A program made the translations under genes and the position numbers. Shown piece after piece: positions 24,279 to 36,945 of a DNA stretch of 64,000 nucleotides. Below the pieces are notes generated by a model. The model was given only the letters and a program-made list of their open reading frames with translations, ran no database searches and was not told the origin of the DNA. Positions within the stretch are counted from its first letter, which is position 1. Every line of letters begins with the position of its first letter. The DNA is from Biomphalaria glabrata (lineage: Eukaryota; Mollusca; Gastropoda; Planorbidae), in assembly GCF_947242115.1 (NCBI RefSeq), contig NC_074716.1, forward strand, positions 14,672,865 to 14,736,864, given 5' to 3'.

Positions 24279-24712
24279 TGTGCCTCCTATGTTTACATTC
24301 TTTTTACTGAAGACATAGTTTTGTAAATCTATTTTTTCATGCAACTCAATTTGAACGTCAGTAACAGAAGTAACAGATGTTTAATAATTGTCATTTATTA
24401 TCATCTGAAAATGCCATCAAAGTAGAACTTACTTTTTTTCTAGTGGCAATTCACTAAATCTCAAGGAAATATTACATGACATCCCAGTAAGTTTTCGTAA
24501 AAACATTTTATCAATGTTTTTTGTTTTTAAAAAGTTAAATTATTCTATTAAATGTTACCTTTAATGTTTTTTTGCAATTAATATTTTAATATCAATATAT
24601 TAACATATCTAGATATAATCTAAAAGGCGTATAACCTAGTTTGTTGATCAAATCTTAAACGTTTATACGCGCAAGATCCAAGGACAATAAATACTCTCCG
24701 ATCACAGTAAAA

Positions 24713-24911
24713 CAGCGGTTCTCAACCTATTATGCTCGGCGACCCCTTTTTTACAATCCGTCTATCTGCCGTGACCCCCCCACACACACACACACATACG
24801 GCAGTAGAAGAATAGACATTAATAATCTATATTTTCGATGGTCTTAGGCGACCCCTGGCAAATCGTGTATCGACCCCTAAGGGGGTCGCGATGCACAGGT
24901 TGAGAACCCTG
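24713..24911. mobile_element. hAT-type MITE (CAGCGGTTCTCAACC family), nested
   Basis: The ends are CAGCGGTTCTCAACCT and AGGTTGAGAACCCTG. The exact 8-bp flanks are CAGTAAAA at 24705-24712 and 24912-24919. It lies inside the hAT element at 23088-25267. It has subterminal GCGACCCC words and an internal CA-repeat. Confidence 0.92.
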
Positions 24912-25275
24912 CAGTAAAAGAAGTAAAAATTTACAAATAGAAAATGGGATTCCCGAACTCATTTTCTAACGCTGTTTCTGTTCTTAAATTAGAAGCAAGT
25001 TAACTATAATTTGTCTATATATAGATTCCCAGCTTTAATGTTGAAGAATTTTTACATTTGTTCTGTTTCAGAGCACCTTTAGTTTCTTCTTTCCGCCTTT
25101 ATGCCCAGCGCCCCCTTACCGCCCCATTTTGTGCCCAGCGCCCACCTACCGCCCCTTTGACTCTCAGCGCCCCCCAAAATCTCGAAAACGCCCCCTCGGG
25201 GGCGATATTGCCCCCGTTGAAGCGGCGCCTTCGACATAGTCACGGAGGTCACGGTTGAAGACCACTGATGTAGAC

Positions 25276-25863
25276 ATTGTAGACAGTGACAAAATAATTT
25301 TCTTGATTTTGTCTTATTTTAAATATTTTGATTTGTAAATTACAGGCATTCCTTCTAATGTAAGGAGAAGTATGTAATAATTATATTTACGTCCTACGCG
25401 TATCCATGTGTCGAGAGTTAGATCTATTTTATTGTGGTCCCATCTAGGGAACATGTCTTTAACTTAACGTCCGGCAAAAGGATATCAGCGCATGAGATGT
25501 CCTTTTGGAAGGCATTGGCTAAGATTAATAGATATAGTGAAATTTTCGGCTTCCAGTCTGATGATTAGGCCCTACAAGATTATATAATGATTCTATAATG
25601 ATAAATATTTAGAAAACCGGTTCGAAAGATGTTCAACAAACACGAATAAAAACCTAAGGTTATAGTGGACGCATGTATGTAGACAAACGTGGGTTTCAAA
25701 CTTTCAACTATCAATAACGCATTGATTGTCTTTCTACATTTAGACTTAGGGGCTATAGAAAATCTCAATATGTAAAAACAAATTAGTACAGTATACTCGC
25801 AGTCGCAGTCTTAATGAATCTATATTCCATTATTTTGATATAACTAAAAGAGTGAAACAAAAC
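25276..25863. other. Intergenic sequence, no gene seen
   Basis: Nothing coding and no recognisable repeat was found on either strand. Confidence 0.45.
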
Positions 25864-26030
25864 ACTTGATGGCTGCCTATGCGTGTGGTATGCGATCTGG
25901 TTGTCTTCTCGAAGATCCCAATTTCGAATCTGCCCGCCGCCCACTCTCCCCCCCCCCCCCCCCCGGGCAGTCCTATGGGGTGTTTGGGCTATTTTGAAGT
26001 AACAACTAAAACATGTAAAACAAAACAATA
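25864..26030 (+). mobile_element. Possible tRNA-derived SINE remnant
   Basis: A head resembling a tRNA (GGCTGCCTATGCGTGTGG ... TTTCGAATCTGCC, a B-box-like match) precedes a C-run and a GGTGTTTGGGCTATTTTGAAG tail. The A box is degenerate, so Pol III origin is only suggested. Confidence 0.4.
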
Positions 26031-26061
26031 TATAGGTCTTATGTCTATATATCTTAATTCC

Positions 26062-27005
26062 AGATTTGATGGCAAACTTCTAAATATTGCTAGACTGAGG
26101 GCCAAAACTAAAACCAGAACCACCCTCAAAAGTGATATGCTCTTCGCGGACGACGCAGCGGTAGTGGCACACTCACAAGAGGAGCTTCAGTCACTAATGT
26201 CCTGCTTCGCTAAGGCTTTGCAAAGAGTATGGCCTAACCAATAGCACACAGAAAACTAATGTTATGGGACCACTTGCTACAGCACCACCATCCAGCCTCA
26301 TTGACGATAACAAGCTAGATGCCGTAAACGAATTCTGCTTCCTTGGGTCTACAATTCAAGGTGACCTGTCACTAGAAGATTGATTTTTTGATTTGAGGCA
26401 CATCGGTACAATTTAGGCCATGTCGTGCCTGCAGTCCCTTAAGGACTACTCTCTCTCTAAACAACAAGGGACAGATTCTATACAGTCATATCATTAAAAT
26501 CAAGGTCTATTCACAGTTAAAATAGTAAAGGTAGTAAAGTAGTAGAAGAGGAGATCAAAAAACGCACAGGGAAGGCCACATCAACCTTCGCTAGACTCCG
26601 ACCAAGAGTTTGGGAAAACCAGAAGCTCACCACAGCGACTAAAAATGGAGGTCTACAAGGCATGCGTTCTTAGCACGCTACTGTACGGCAGTGAGTCGTG
26701 GACAACCTACACAAAACAAGTGAGGAAACTAAACTCATTCCACTTGCGCTGCCTTCGAAGGATCTTAAAAGTAACATGAAAAGAAAAAGTGTGTAATACT
26801 GCGATCCTTGCGAGAACGGGCCTTCCCAGCTTCTTACGGTCCTCAGGCAATGCCGCCTGCGCTGGCTCGAACATGTTCGCCGGATGGAGGACAATCGCAT
26901 CCCAAAAATCATTCTGTACGGGCAACTTGCGTCTGGCTCAAGAAAAAACTGGTCACCTCCTGTCGTGCGCATCTGGAGTTGCTTCTTGCTGGGTGCACCA
27001 TAATG
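26062..27005 (+). mobile_element. LINE fragment: reverse transcriptase palm to C-terminus, decayed
   Basis: The first part reads GKLLNIARLRAKTKTR then LFADDAAVVAHSQEELQSLM, the FADD catalytic box of non-LTR reverse transcriptases. Further on, in shifted frames, come NEFCFLGSTIQGD, MEVYKACVLSTLLYGSESW and FHLRCLRRILKV, followed by the RWLEHV-like region and RIPKIILYGQL. The copy is 5'-truncated and carries several frameshifts and stops, so it is dead. The order matches the thumb and C-terminal part of invertebrate LINE ORF2 proteins. The clade was not determined. Related tails occur at 29600, 39450, 46860 and 47800. Confidence 0.85.
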
Positions 27006-28199
27006 GGTTTTGCGCTCTAGTTCCTAAGTTCGCGCTTTGTTGATGTCATTACCTCATTGCCTCTGTGTTGTTGTGCTGATGGCGAATCTTTTGTTGGAGT
27101 TTTCTTTGGTGTTTTCTTCCCCAGTGTTGGGTAAGTTCGTTTATTTTGCGTTATTCTTAGCGGAGTAGTTTTGAAATCGTTATTAATATAATAATGCAAT
27201 GGCGGTCTCAAAGGAATGCGAATTTTTGTTTAGGGACACAGGATTAGGATTATGTTATAGCCAGCCTGATTTGTTTTGGTGTGGTCCGTGTATCCATGGC
27301 ATTGTGAATGTTTGTGTGTGTGTGTTTTGCGAGGCCTTGATCAAATTGTGTCACAGAATTTAAGATGTGATATATCTCATTTGAATAATATGTTTCACTT
27401 GTGTTTGCCATGTAAACACTAATAATATTTATTCATCATTCTTGTCATAGTATTAATTCATTCATTAAATTGTTGAACATACACTCTTGTTGTTAACTCA
27501 TGTAAGTTAACTTATCGTCATCATTTATAATGTTCGTGTTGAACAATTGTTGTTCAGTTGAATGGCATTTAGTCGGTGTTTAGTAAGGCCAAAGTTTTAC
27601 ATATTATTAGGCCTACTCTTTGCTCTGGTTTACACTGATCAGGAGGGGAAGCCCGGGAAAATACATCATACCCTAGATGAGCCCGAACCCCCCCCCCTCT
27701 GACAATTTCGTATATGTGGACGGGAGAGTCTCTCCAAAATAGGGTTCCACAGCCATATGAAAAAGTGTTCGAGATGAACCATAGTCGTTTCACGACTGAA
27801 GGAAGCCAATGAATGAAATCTCCTAGTGTTAATAGAGGATTAAAAATCACAGAAGCGCGGTACAGGAGTATACGCGAATTCATCATTTCAGAATATGTTG
27901 TTAGTATTACACAATAAAGTCTTAAGGTGAGGCAGTCACGTTACGGGCCGTACTGACATTTAAAATGGTCCATTCGGCAACACCACCGGCCCACCCCCGC
28001 GTTCTTTCATCACATAAATCAGTGATGTCGTCTTTTTCCATTGCTTAAGTTTCCTTCGCCTTTTCACAAGGACCCCAGAGAATGACTGTTCTGATAATAT
28101 CCTTGAGTCAATGCCCTCGTGTAGACCTATTAGGTTGACAACTGTAAATGTCCCCCCCCACCCCCACGATGGCCTCAACAATGTTTCGTTCTTAATCTT
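27006..28199. other. Intergenic sequence with unclassified repeats
   Basis: A block near 27640-27812 (including TTCGAGATGAACCATAGTCG and ACTGAAGGAAGCCAATG) resembles repeats at 17.4 and 50.4 kb. The rest shows no gene. Short frames here have no protein-like composition. Confidence 0.4.
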
Positions 28200-29575
28200 A
28201 ATAATATTTTTATAACCCTGCCATGCGCACCGCCATCTAAGCTAGTGCAGAAGGTGCGCACTGCCAGAAACCAAACTGAGAAGGATGTCAACATTAGGAA
28301 GAAGAGAATGAGTTCCGCCCAAGTCTAGAACCGATATGAAGAGACTGTGCTAAAAGAAGATGTTGTTATTATGTATTTGTGATGTCATCTTTGCCTCGTT
28401 GAGTTGCCTCCCTTAAGTTATTACATTGGTGTCTGGAAGTGGGATTGGGCAACTCAACGGAGGGCTCAGGTAGGAGCTTATTTAAAATGACATCTATGAA
28501 ACGGCTAGACGAGCTGGAATTGAAGGAAATGAAAGTAGAGCTCGAGTGGCTGCGTCTACAACGCTTTGAAAAGAATAAGATATTCTTAGAGGACGTCTTC
28601 GGCAGGCTCTGGCTGATGAAGGTGAGAATCCGGAAACATAATTGTTTGAGGTGGATCCAGATATCTGAAAACTATGAACGATTCGCTAAAATGACATTTA
28701 TGAATAGATCCGTGAAGAAATGAAAATGATAGTGAACATAATGGGGAACAAGGTGGATGAGTTGTTTTGAAAAAGGAAGGCCAAATAGACCAAACTGATC
28801 AAATGGTGTCGCAAGCGAAAGAAGGAATAGACTCGTTAATGAAGGAGCAGTTACCTGGTCAGGACTGTGGCTGCACAAACAGTGGTGATGGAGGCGCTAG
28901 GGACTGTAGTGCCGTCTGTGACTGTTGTGAGCAAGTCTTACGGGGGTGATTTTCAAAACGAGAAACGTGACGACGATATCAACGGAATGTTTCGAATTGA
29001 AACGAAAGAAACAAATGAAGAAACTAGGGAAGTCTGCTATGTGCCTGAAGCTTTTGTTCCTAATGTATCTGCAACGAGTACCTCAATGAGCCGAACAGGT
29101 CAAAACAACGTTGGCTTTGCGTCCAAGCTTGCTGCTGTGGACATCTGTTTATCTGTCAGTACCTTTGACGAGAACTCAACCATTGAAAGCCTGGAGACTG
29201 TTTCTGATTCTTCGTCTCGGATGTCGTCGGTTGAAATTGTGAATACGGGCTCCAAGAAAGAAACAACAATTTGACTTTGCCTGCGGCAAAAGAGAGAACA
29301 TAAATCTTGGCAACTGCATCCAGGCGATTGACAAGAACTATATATGCGGCGCCCGTACCCATGTCAAGAAACCCAGCAACAAGGCCTGATTGTAGCAGAC
29401 ATTTTTACTTCTACCTACATCAGTGAGAACAGCCTAAGACCGGCCCTGATGATGCGGCTTTTTGCCCATTGCTCAATGAATTCCAATCCTGACATTCCAG
29501 TTTCTCAAAATAATAATTTATATTCATTAAAAGTAAAACTTAAGTCACTGTTCTCAAATGTCCATATAGAAATAG
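28200..29575 (+). mobile_element. Probable LTR-retrotransposon fossil (5' LTR edge, leader, gag-like part)
   Basis: The sequence TTACATTGGTGTCTGGAAGT near 28421-28440 resembles the junction of an LTR end with the primer-binding site and leader of Gypsy-like elements. It is followed by charged, coiled-coil-like coding remains up to about 29275. No protease, reverse transcriptase or integrase is seen, and no 3' LTR was found. The element is incomplete and broken in several places, so it looks old. Borders are approximate and the family is tentative. Confidence 0.35.
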
Positions 29576-29579
29576 TCTA

Positions 29580-29824
29580 ATGATTTGCTAGGTCTGCAAC
29601 AATACAGCTACAGACGTCTGTAAACGCGACATAAAGCTCTTCAAAATTGACACTAGCAGCTGGGAAAAAGTGGCACTGGATAGATCCACAGGGAGAGCGA
29701 GCATAAAGGAAGGGTCCCGAATTGCAGATGCCATACACAACAGTAGTACGAAAAAGGGGTGAAAATGAAAATGCAATGGTGCTTGGTGATTACTTATGCC
29801 CAATCAGTGACCGCAGAGATAAAG
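29580..29824 (+). mobile_element. LINE 3'-end fragment
   Basis: This stretch is clearly homologous to 39900-40080. Shared words include CTCTTCAAAATTGACACTAG, GGATAGATCCACAGGGAGAG and ATTGCAGATGCCATACACAA. It covers only the C-terminal region of the second LINE ORF, ending in a CPIS-type degenerate zinc-finger motif. It is a 5'-truncated dead copy. Confidence 0.8.
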
Positions 29825-30984
29825 ATAAAACATTTTTTTTTGTTCCAAACTAAATGAAACGAGTGTTCTATGGCCCAAACCTCCAGAAAGACAGCAAGAG
29901 ATAATTGTTTTGCTCTTTTTATATGCACCATATAAACCATTGAAGTATTCTAGAATCAGCCAACTCTTAGTACAGTTTGAGCCTTTAACAATAACATTGA
30001 AAGTATTGATAACACACCATGGATAGCATTTTGTTGACAAAGTCTGAACAAGCTAAAACATATTTTGGTTAACTCATGTCCTTTAGCCAGAACTAATGTG
30101 CTGTGTATTTACAATGTGTTTGATATACACAAGGCTGCTATAAGTAGGTCTGGCATCTACAAGTATTAAGTTTGTAACAATTTTTTTTTATAGAAAACAA
30201 GACAGACTATCTACTATTACATAAGATGGAGTGTCACATTATGTCTAATTAACAAAACAATTAAAACATGATATACAAGACGTGCAAAGGATTGTTTAAA
30301 ACTATTTGTATTTATTGTAGATTACCATTTAGCTGAAGAGTTAATTATTATTTTGTGTAAGAAATGTGCATTAAAAAAAATCTTACTCTATAATTTAAGA
30401 TTCCCAGATGAAGTAAAATGATTTACACAAACAAAGTATTTAATCTTCCACACAATTTATTCTACATGGCAAATAGCAACCCATTTAGTTTCTTAAAACT
30501 ACTCAAATGTAAACATTAACAAAAATAAAAAGATAAGCAGGTCAACTTAAACATTCTTCTCTATAGGACTAATATAAATGTAAAGTAAATCTTTGTATAT
30601 AATTCATCCGACTAGCTCATAAGAATTCAACCTTAAATCTAATATTATAAACAAATATTATTTTATTATAATATAAAGTACTTAATAAGTAATATAAAGA
30701 ATTTCAATTGAAAAACCTTAAAATAAATTACTCTGCTGAGACCCTTAAAACACTTGTTAAAATACATGAGGCAATCATTACACATTAAAACTGGCAATAA
30801 ATTAAGAAAACAAACCCAAGTCAAGTCAAACCAAATTACATAATATTTAAATTAATTCACAGTAAATCTTTAAGTCCAGGTAGAGCATTGCAACTTGAGC
30901 TACAAGAGGTTCTCATAATATATCACAGCAGTGAACTTGGTGCATGAAATATGAGGTCAATATGATTGTACTATTGGAAACAGT
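29825..30984. other. Region 3' of DONSON, including its presumed 3' UTR
   Basis: AT-rich, with no coding frame. On the minus strand AATAAA motifs lie at 30667-30662 and 30461-30456, about 320 and 525 nt after the DONSON stop. These are reasonable poly(A) signals, but the true end cannot be fixed. Confidence 0.45.
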
Positions 30985-33900
30985 TTAACAAGTCCACAGA
31001 AAACCCTCAGGTAAAATAGTCATCTCTTTGACAGCCTCACAGTTCCCCAAGACAGGTGGTTGGACAAGCCTTTCTTTGACATTTCCCAACAACCCAGGGT
31101 TGGCCATGGAGTAGTCAACAAATAATTTCCTGATTCCAACAGTCAGTTTATCTTTCTCCTCTTGGTTCACTGCCTGCGTGTTGAGCGCCACACTGGGCAT
31201 GTGAGTGCTGTAGGACAGCACTGCCTTTGTTATGTCTGGGCTTTCTCTTAGCATGCTGGCAATGTTGAGTGAGTGGTGAGGAAGCACTGGACCAGCCACT
31301 TCAAACACATGAGATAAGGTGCCGTGAGATCCAGAGGTGTCAGAGCGTACAAGAGAATGTTTAAACTGTGAAGAAAAGAACATTTTTTTTTTTAAAGTTA
31401 CAAGATTTCCCTGTCAACAAAAAAAAATTGCAACGAGAGTTAACAAATGAAACAAAGACAAACTGTAATGCAAAAGGAATGAAAGTCAGAAGAATGCTAA
31501 AGATTAATTTTTAATTTAGAAGGAACTACTTTAAAAAATTATTTAGGGTGATTTTATAATTTGTTCACTCACAAAAAAAAAAAAAATGCAGAAAAATTAT
31601 CCTTACCGAGTTCTGAACCAGTGTGGCCCCAACAAACACTACAGGAGATAATATGGTAGGTGGGATGCCATGTTGAGGACCACTTTGTGCAATACTTGAA
31701 GAGTAGTTCAGCAAAAAGTTAAAGAATGTATGTACGTCAGCACCCTCCACATATACCATTGACTGTGGTCGGTTGTCGATTTCACGATAACCTTCACGCT
31801 GACTAAGCATTTGGTTAAGAAATATAGTAGGAAAAGAAAACTATTAATAGACATCGTCTAATCAGTAAATTAAAACAAGAATCAGCGTTAAGCTTTTGGG
31901 TCCACTGTTTAAATCAAAATAATTATCTTTAAACATTAACTGAAAGTAAAACAATTTTAGAGGAACTAAATGAAACATCAATTTGAAGAATTAAATGACT
32001 TTAAAAGCATACACATTTTATTTTCATTATTTTAGATCTTTTTGTTAAACTAAACTAAATTTGAAATCATCTCCATTTATAAAAAGGATACATTTTAACT
32101 TTAACAGGTTCAAGTGATGGAAAATCTTTTTTGTCTAAGCCCATCCCTTCAAGCCAGCGAGAAGCTCCTTCATCATCATTGATGTCATCGTCACTATCAA
32201 CGTTTTTTTCTTGGCAGCTAACATTCTCTTTATCTTGAACATCCGATCTTGAGAAGGAAAAAATAATAATGAAATAACGAATAATAAATAAGTTGCTTTC
32301 CTTCATGTTATATATAATATATAAGAAAATTAATATAATTTTTTTACATTACTTTATATCTAATGTGTCTGAAGGATTGTTCAGAGAAAAATCCAGTTTA
32401 TCTTGTGACATGGTCTCATTTTCTTCCCTTGATGTATTTGATTTTTGCTCTCTTAAGTTGGGCATTCTAAACTCAACTCCTGAAAAAACAATTTAACAAA
32501 CTTTTAAAAAGATTACATTATAATCTCTTGTGTTATCAAAATGGCTTCCAAAGACAAAAGAAGTGTATTCTCTGAATCCAATTGTGTATTTTATGGTCCT
32601 GTTTTTAACTCCAAGAAGTTTTACTTAAATGCAGCTCATAAACAAATCCAGACATTAAAAATTATATATTAGAAAAAGATTTTTCTTTACATACGTATAT
32701 ATCTAAAAATCAGTTTTTGTTATTACAAATGATTTTATTTTCAACTGTTAATTCACAGTACCGGTATATAAATTTGTATGTTTAGGCAATCAGAATTTGC
32801 TAAAATTATTGTATTTTAAAAAATAATTTTAATAAGTTAGAAACAGTTCAATGCTAATACTACACCCCTCCCCCCCCCCCCCCACCATTAATCTAAAGTG
32901 GAAAAGGTGGAGTTAACTTATTGTTGGATGCAAGGAGAAGCTGCATGTATGAGGGTAAGGGAGGTTAGCCAAAGCTAAATTGAGAATGATGACAACCCAC
33001 AGCAGAGATGTTTGCATTGGGGCAAGTTGAAGTGGATGCCACAAAAATGTCTCACTGATCAGCTGGAAAGAGAGGAAGGGGGAAGGGAGAGAAAAATCAA
33101 AGTGTGAACTGAATCAGTATATGGTGGGATACATTTATGAGTAAAATAACATTTCTGGCTATTATTGAGCATGTTCTTAAGTAATGCTTCAAGTTCAGTA
33201 AAATGAGAGTGATTAAAAAATTATTTTTGAAGATGAGCCTTGCTGTTGATAAACTTGTGATAAAGAATAAGTTTTAAATGGTGTGACCTTTTCTATTTTC
33301 AATCACAGCAACATATTAACAGATTCACAACTGTAGCTTCAGCAATTTAGTACTGTTTCAATAAGTTTTTTAATTGCTTAATTTGACACCTTTTAAAATC
33401 CATCTAAAAAGATCCTGGTTTGTGCTTTTCCTTGTTTCTTTTATATATTATTGAAACAAAATTTACATTTTTCAAATTTTTTTTTATTTACAAAGATGAC
33501 AATGTTAGGGCTTCTCTCATAGTTGTATCATAAATATGATGTAATAGTAATGTTGCTGTTTTTCATATAGGTAGGTCCAATGTTTTTATTTTAGTTTCAA
33601 GAGCTATGCCTTAAATTTAGAGAATCTGAAGCTTTATTCTGGCAAGGGAATAAAAGGGAAAAGATAAATAGTTCCAAGTTCAATAAAGCCATACAGAAAA
33701 TATAAAACTATGCATGCATTTTTTTTGTTTGATGGTAAAGTATGAAAGAGAACACAAGCCAACCTTCTTTTCTGAGCATTTCTCTTAATCCTCGTGTTGA
33801 TGGTGACAACAGAGCAGAAATGGAAGCTCCATCAGGTGTACGCAAACACCTGAACAGCACATTAAACTGGTGTGTACATGTGTAAAAATATGGACAGATG

Positions 33901-36615
33901 CCACTACGTAATTGTTGGTAAACTGATGTGAAAGCATTAACCCTGAATAAAAAAAAAAAATCTTGATTAAAGCAAAGTTTTCTAATCTATTATTAAGTTA
34001 GATTCTATACCAATTACTATTATCACTGTGATTAACATCTTTGTCTAGATGAAGAACTTACCAGTCTTTGTGTAAGGTTCTAATTACATCTTCACTTGCT
34101 GACAAAATAGAAGGGGATCTAGAGACAAAACAATTAAGAAATATAAATCTTGTTAGCATTAAGTTTCTGTACAGTGAGCAAAAAAAAAAAAAAAGATCTA
34201 GCATTAAATAAAGAACTCTAGTTAAATATAAAATATTTTTGTTACCTTGTCTTATAATCTGATGATATACGTGGGAATGTTGAAATCCATGGCATCTGAG
34301 GATAACTAAAATGCATACAGCATCGTTTGAGCTTCTGATAAATGTCTAGCTCTTTCCAGTCTGGAGACTCCTAGTGACAATATAATCATAAAAATAAATA
34401 AATAAAAAAAAAGAAAGGAGGCAAAAGAGCAAGGCAATTTTAAAAAGTACAGTTCCCATGCTGCTAATTGTAACAAGTCTTTTTTTCTTCTTCAATCAAT
34501 TTAAAACAATCACTAAATTGTGCATAAGAATAATATACTAAAATTCACACTTTCTATGAAATAAATTAGGGTCAGAATGGTTATAAAAGGAATAAAAAAA
34601 AAAAGGGCACAAGTAAAACTTAACATGGAAAACAAAGAGACTGAAAAGGCCACAAGATTATTAGAGCTTAAAGCTTAAGAGGGAGCAACAAGTAATAAAT
34701 TACAACCTTTTCTTTACACAAGTAGAAGGTATGAAACATATAACTTAATTGAAGTTAGACATGAGTGGTTTAAGCTAATCAGCCAAACATTCCATCTTTT
34801 TACTCCAAGTATAGAAATGAAATCTCAGTAGTAATAGAAGTTTAGTAAGGCAAGCTCATCACTATACTACACAAAATCTTACCGCCAATCTGTGATGGAT
34901 AAAGCTCTCTACATTCCTTGCCTCCATGCCTGGAACTTTGTCAAACTTGTTAGTAATACATTGAGCTACTATACGCAGTTTTGTTTTCAGACTCCAGTCC
35001 ACAGGTGGACACGAGATAGCCTGGAATATAAATTATAAACTAATGCAGGATGACAAACTCAGAACAAACTTGACCAACAATGACAAAATATTGTAGGAGT
35101 TTAAAGATTAAATAGCTCTTTTCCATTAAAAAAAAACTTTGCTTCCTTTAAGCGTAAAACTAGGGTACAAGGTGGCAACACTGTAGTAACTGTGCTTAAT
35201 GATGAAATGCCCTTGTACTTATAAAAATAATTTGATAACTATGTGTCAGTTTTTTTTAATCATCCATTTTTCTCCACACTAAAAATAAAAAACTCTTATT
35301 AGAAAGGCTAACCTTATGCTAGATTCATATAAAAGAGACAGCTGAAGTAAAACTCTTAATAAGGTATTTAGCCCATACATTGGGGAGTTAAAGAAACGTG
35401 CAGACAATAAAATAAAATAACCCAATGCAAACAATGGCTTTGTGTGATTCACATATAAGACAATATTCTGTTGAATTAGCCCTTTGATATACTGCACTTC
35501 CTTAATTTTAAGACAATGCATTAGTATTATTAATTGTATTTGAGAAAATTAATATATTTGAATTTAACAGAAAATGTACTTTTCTGTGAGGGAAATTTTT
35601 TTTTTTTGTTATTGGTACTAATAGTAAGTTGAAAAAGTAAATTCATAAACACTAAGGAGTCAACAATGTCTAGAATTTTACATTATGACTAGTCTTAAAT
35701 TGTACTGTCTTTAAATAGCCCTCCAAAAACATTTTAAAAGCAATTACAATCATAAGTAAATAACAGTATTAAATATATCGCAACAAATTTACTTAAAAGC
35801 TATTTAGTAAATAATATATATACTTCAACACATTTGTCTTGGGGCTTTATTATATCCACATAGGTTGTTGTATGTTGCTGTTCTGCAGTATCAGAAGATT
35901 TGGTTTCCATGGCTTGAACTGCTGCTGGTATTTCTGCAGGAGGATCACATTGTTTGCCCACTTGAAAAGTTTTTTCAAGCTGTGGAAAAATTAAAATATC
36001 ATGATTAAAAAAATATTTAATTAGAACTAGCAACATAATACAAAATAGAAGATAATATATAAAACAGGACCGGCCTTAGGGCACTGCAACCTAAGTGTCC
36101 TAAGCGGCCGCAGTGGGCCGCGCGCTAACTCTAGCTGTAAATTAATTAAATTAATAAACTTTTATACTTACTATTTCACTTTCATGATGAAGAACATGAA
36201 GAAGCTTGTTGGATTCTACCTCATTAACTAGATCTAGGTCTAGATCTATTTTGACTGATGTCAGTGATGTGTTGTTACTGTCTTTTACTTCAGAATTCAA
36301 AATTGTCATAGCAGATTCAGAATCCAGAAATGGTCTTCTTTTACTGGAAGAAGCACCACAACTGAAAGGGTTTTTACGTTTTTGACCATTTTGAGTTAAA
36401 GTACAGTCACTCTTAGAGGAACACAGACGATCTGGACTATTCACATTTTTTATTGAAATATCGGAAAGTGAATTTCGTCGAAGAACTCTTATTTCCGAAG
36501 CTGAATTTGACCGTGATAGTGCTACAGAACTGTGGCGTTTTAATTTTATGCGATGAATTTTCATAACATCATTAGGATTAGTCCATTTTTTATTGTTACT
36601 GTTAGAAGAAGCCAT
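30985..36615 (-). CDS. DONSON: DONSON (downstream neighbour of SON; replication factor), complete, ten exons
   Basis: DONSON is a nuclear protein that helps load GINS onto MCM to form the CMG helicase and protects replication forks. Exons in gene order: 36615-36172, 35979-35824, 35020-34883, 34370-34246, 34118-34062, 33942-33764, 32479-32353, 32247-32092, 31802-31607, 31365-30985. All borders are GT/AG and the frame is continuous through 652 residues (human about 566). The first 200 residues are low-complexity, basic and serine-rich. Conserved parts are PPVDWSLKTKLRIV, PWISTFPRI, the CPYFYTCTHQFNVLFR block (about residues 323-338), SPSTRGLREMLRKEG, the acidic DDDINDDEGASRWLEGMGL, the GIPPTILSPVVFVGATL block and GPVLPHHSL. 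The start is the only ATG upstream of the conserved body in an open frame. TAGATCT-type repeat DNA is translated as IDLDLDLV in exon 1. Product call is firm. Confidence 0.95.
36065..36122. mobile_element. Truncated end of a hAT-type element in DONSON intron 1
   Basis: CAGGACCGGCCTTAGGGC, followed by GC-rich GGCCGC sequence, stands out from the AT-rich intron and looks like one end of a known CAGGGCCGGTCTTAGG-type MITE. No second end or target duplication was found. A lone TAAGACCGGCCCTG at about 29434-29447 looks like the opposite end of the same type. Confidence 0.35.
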
Positions 36616-36892
36616 TTGAGAAAACTTTTTGTAACAATCGTTGAATTAGATAAAGATACCTAGATTTGTGACCAGAGGCTAAATCTTGACACTATGACTA
36701 TGTTATCTAGATAATTTTCTCCATATGCTAGAAAACACATAACATTGATTAATTTGCACCTGGCGCCATTTCTTTTATCATTTATGTCCCTTTATGTTCT
36801 GCTATGTCAAGTAGAATCTAGGCTAAAGGTCAATAGAAATTGATAAAACGTTGCTGTTTGCTTGATTTTATCATTGGTCTAGCCCAGCGGCT
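36616..36892. other. DONSON upstream region
   Basis: This should contain the DONSON 5' leader and promoter. No TATA box or clear initiator was recognised and no divergent gene is seen. Confidence 0.35.
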
Positions 36893-36945
36893 CTCAACCT
36901 TTTTACTTCCGCGACCACTATGCGGCAACCCCAAACGGAAAATTA
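36893..36945. mobile_element. Single end of a hAT-type element
   Basis: CAGCGGCTCTCAACCTTTTT followed by CGCGACCAC and GGCAACCCC matches the end of the nested element at 24713. No partner end was found downstream, so the copy is probably truncated. Confidence 0.55.

Larger units (their letters stand above)
23088..25267. mobile_element. hAT-type element, 2.2 kb, with nested insertions
   Basis: The terminal inverted repeats are CAGTGGTCTTCAACC and GGTTGAAGACCACTG. The flanking target duplications are ATGTAGAC at 23080-23087 and 25268-25275. The subterminal DNA is rich in GCGCCCCC. No transposase frame remains. Two smaller hAT-type elements sit inside (24100-24278 and 24713-24911), so the element predates them. 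Whether the remaining interior once encoded a transposase cannot be told by eye. Confidence 0.92.

Noticed and set aside
25879-26244. Plus-strand 121-codon frame as one gene
   Set aside because: It fuses a SINE-like repeat and C-run to the start of a dead LINE fragment, so it is not one protein.
34883-35020. Suspected frameshift in DONSON exon 3
   Set aside because: A first reading of the T-run near 34980 suggested one, but recounting gives 138 nt and an open frame with correct phase on both sides.
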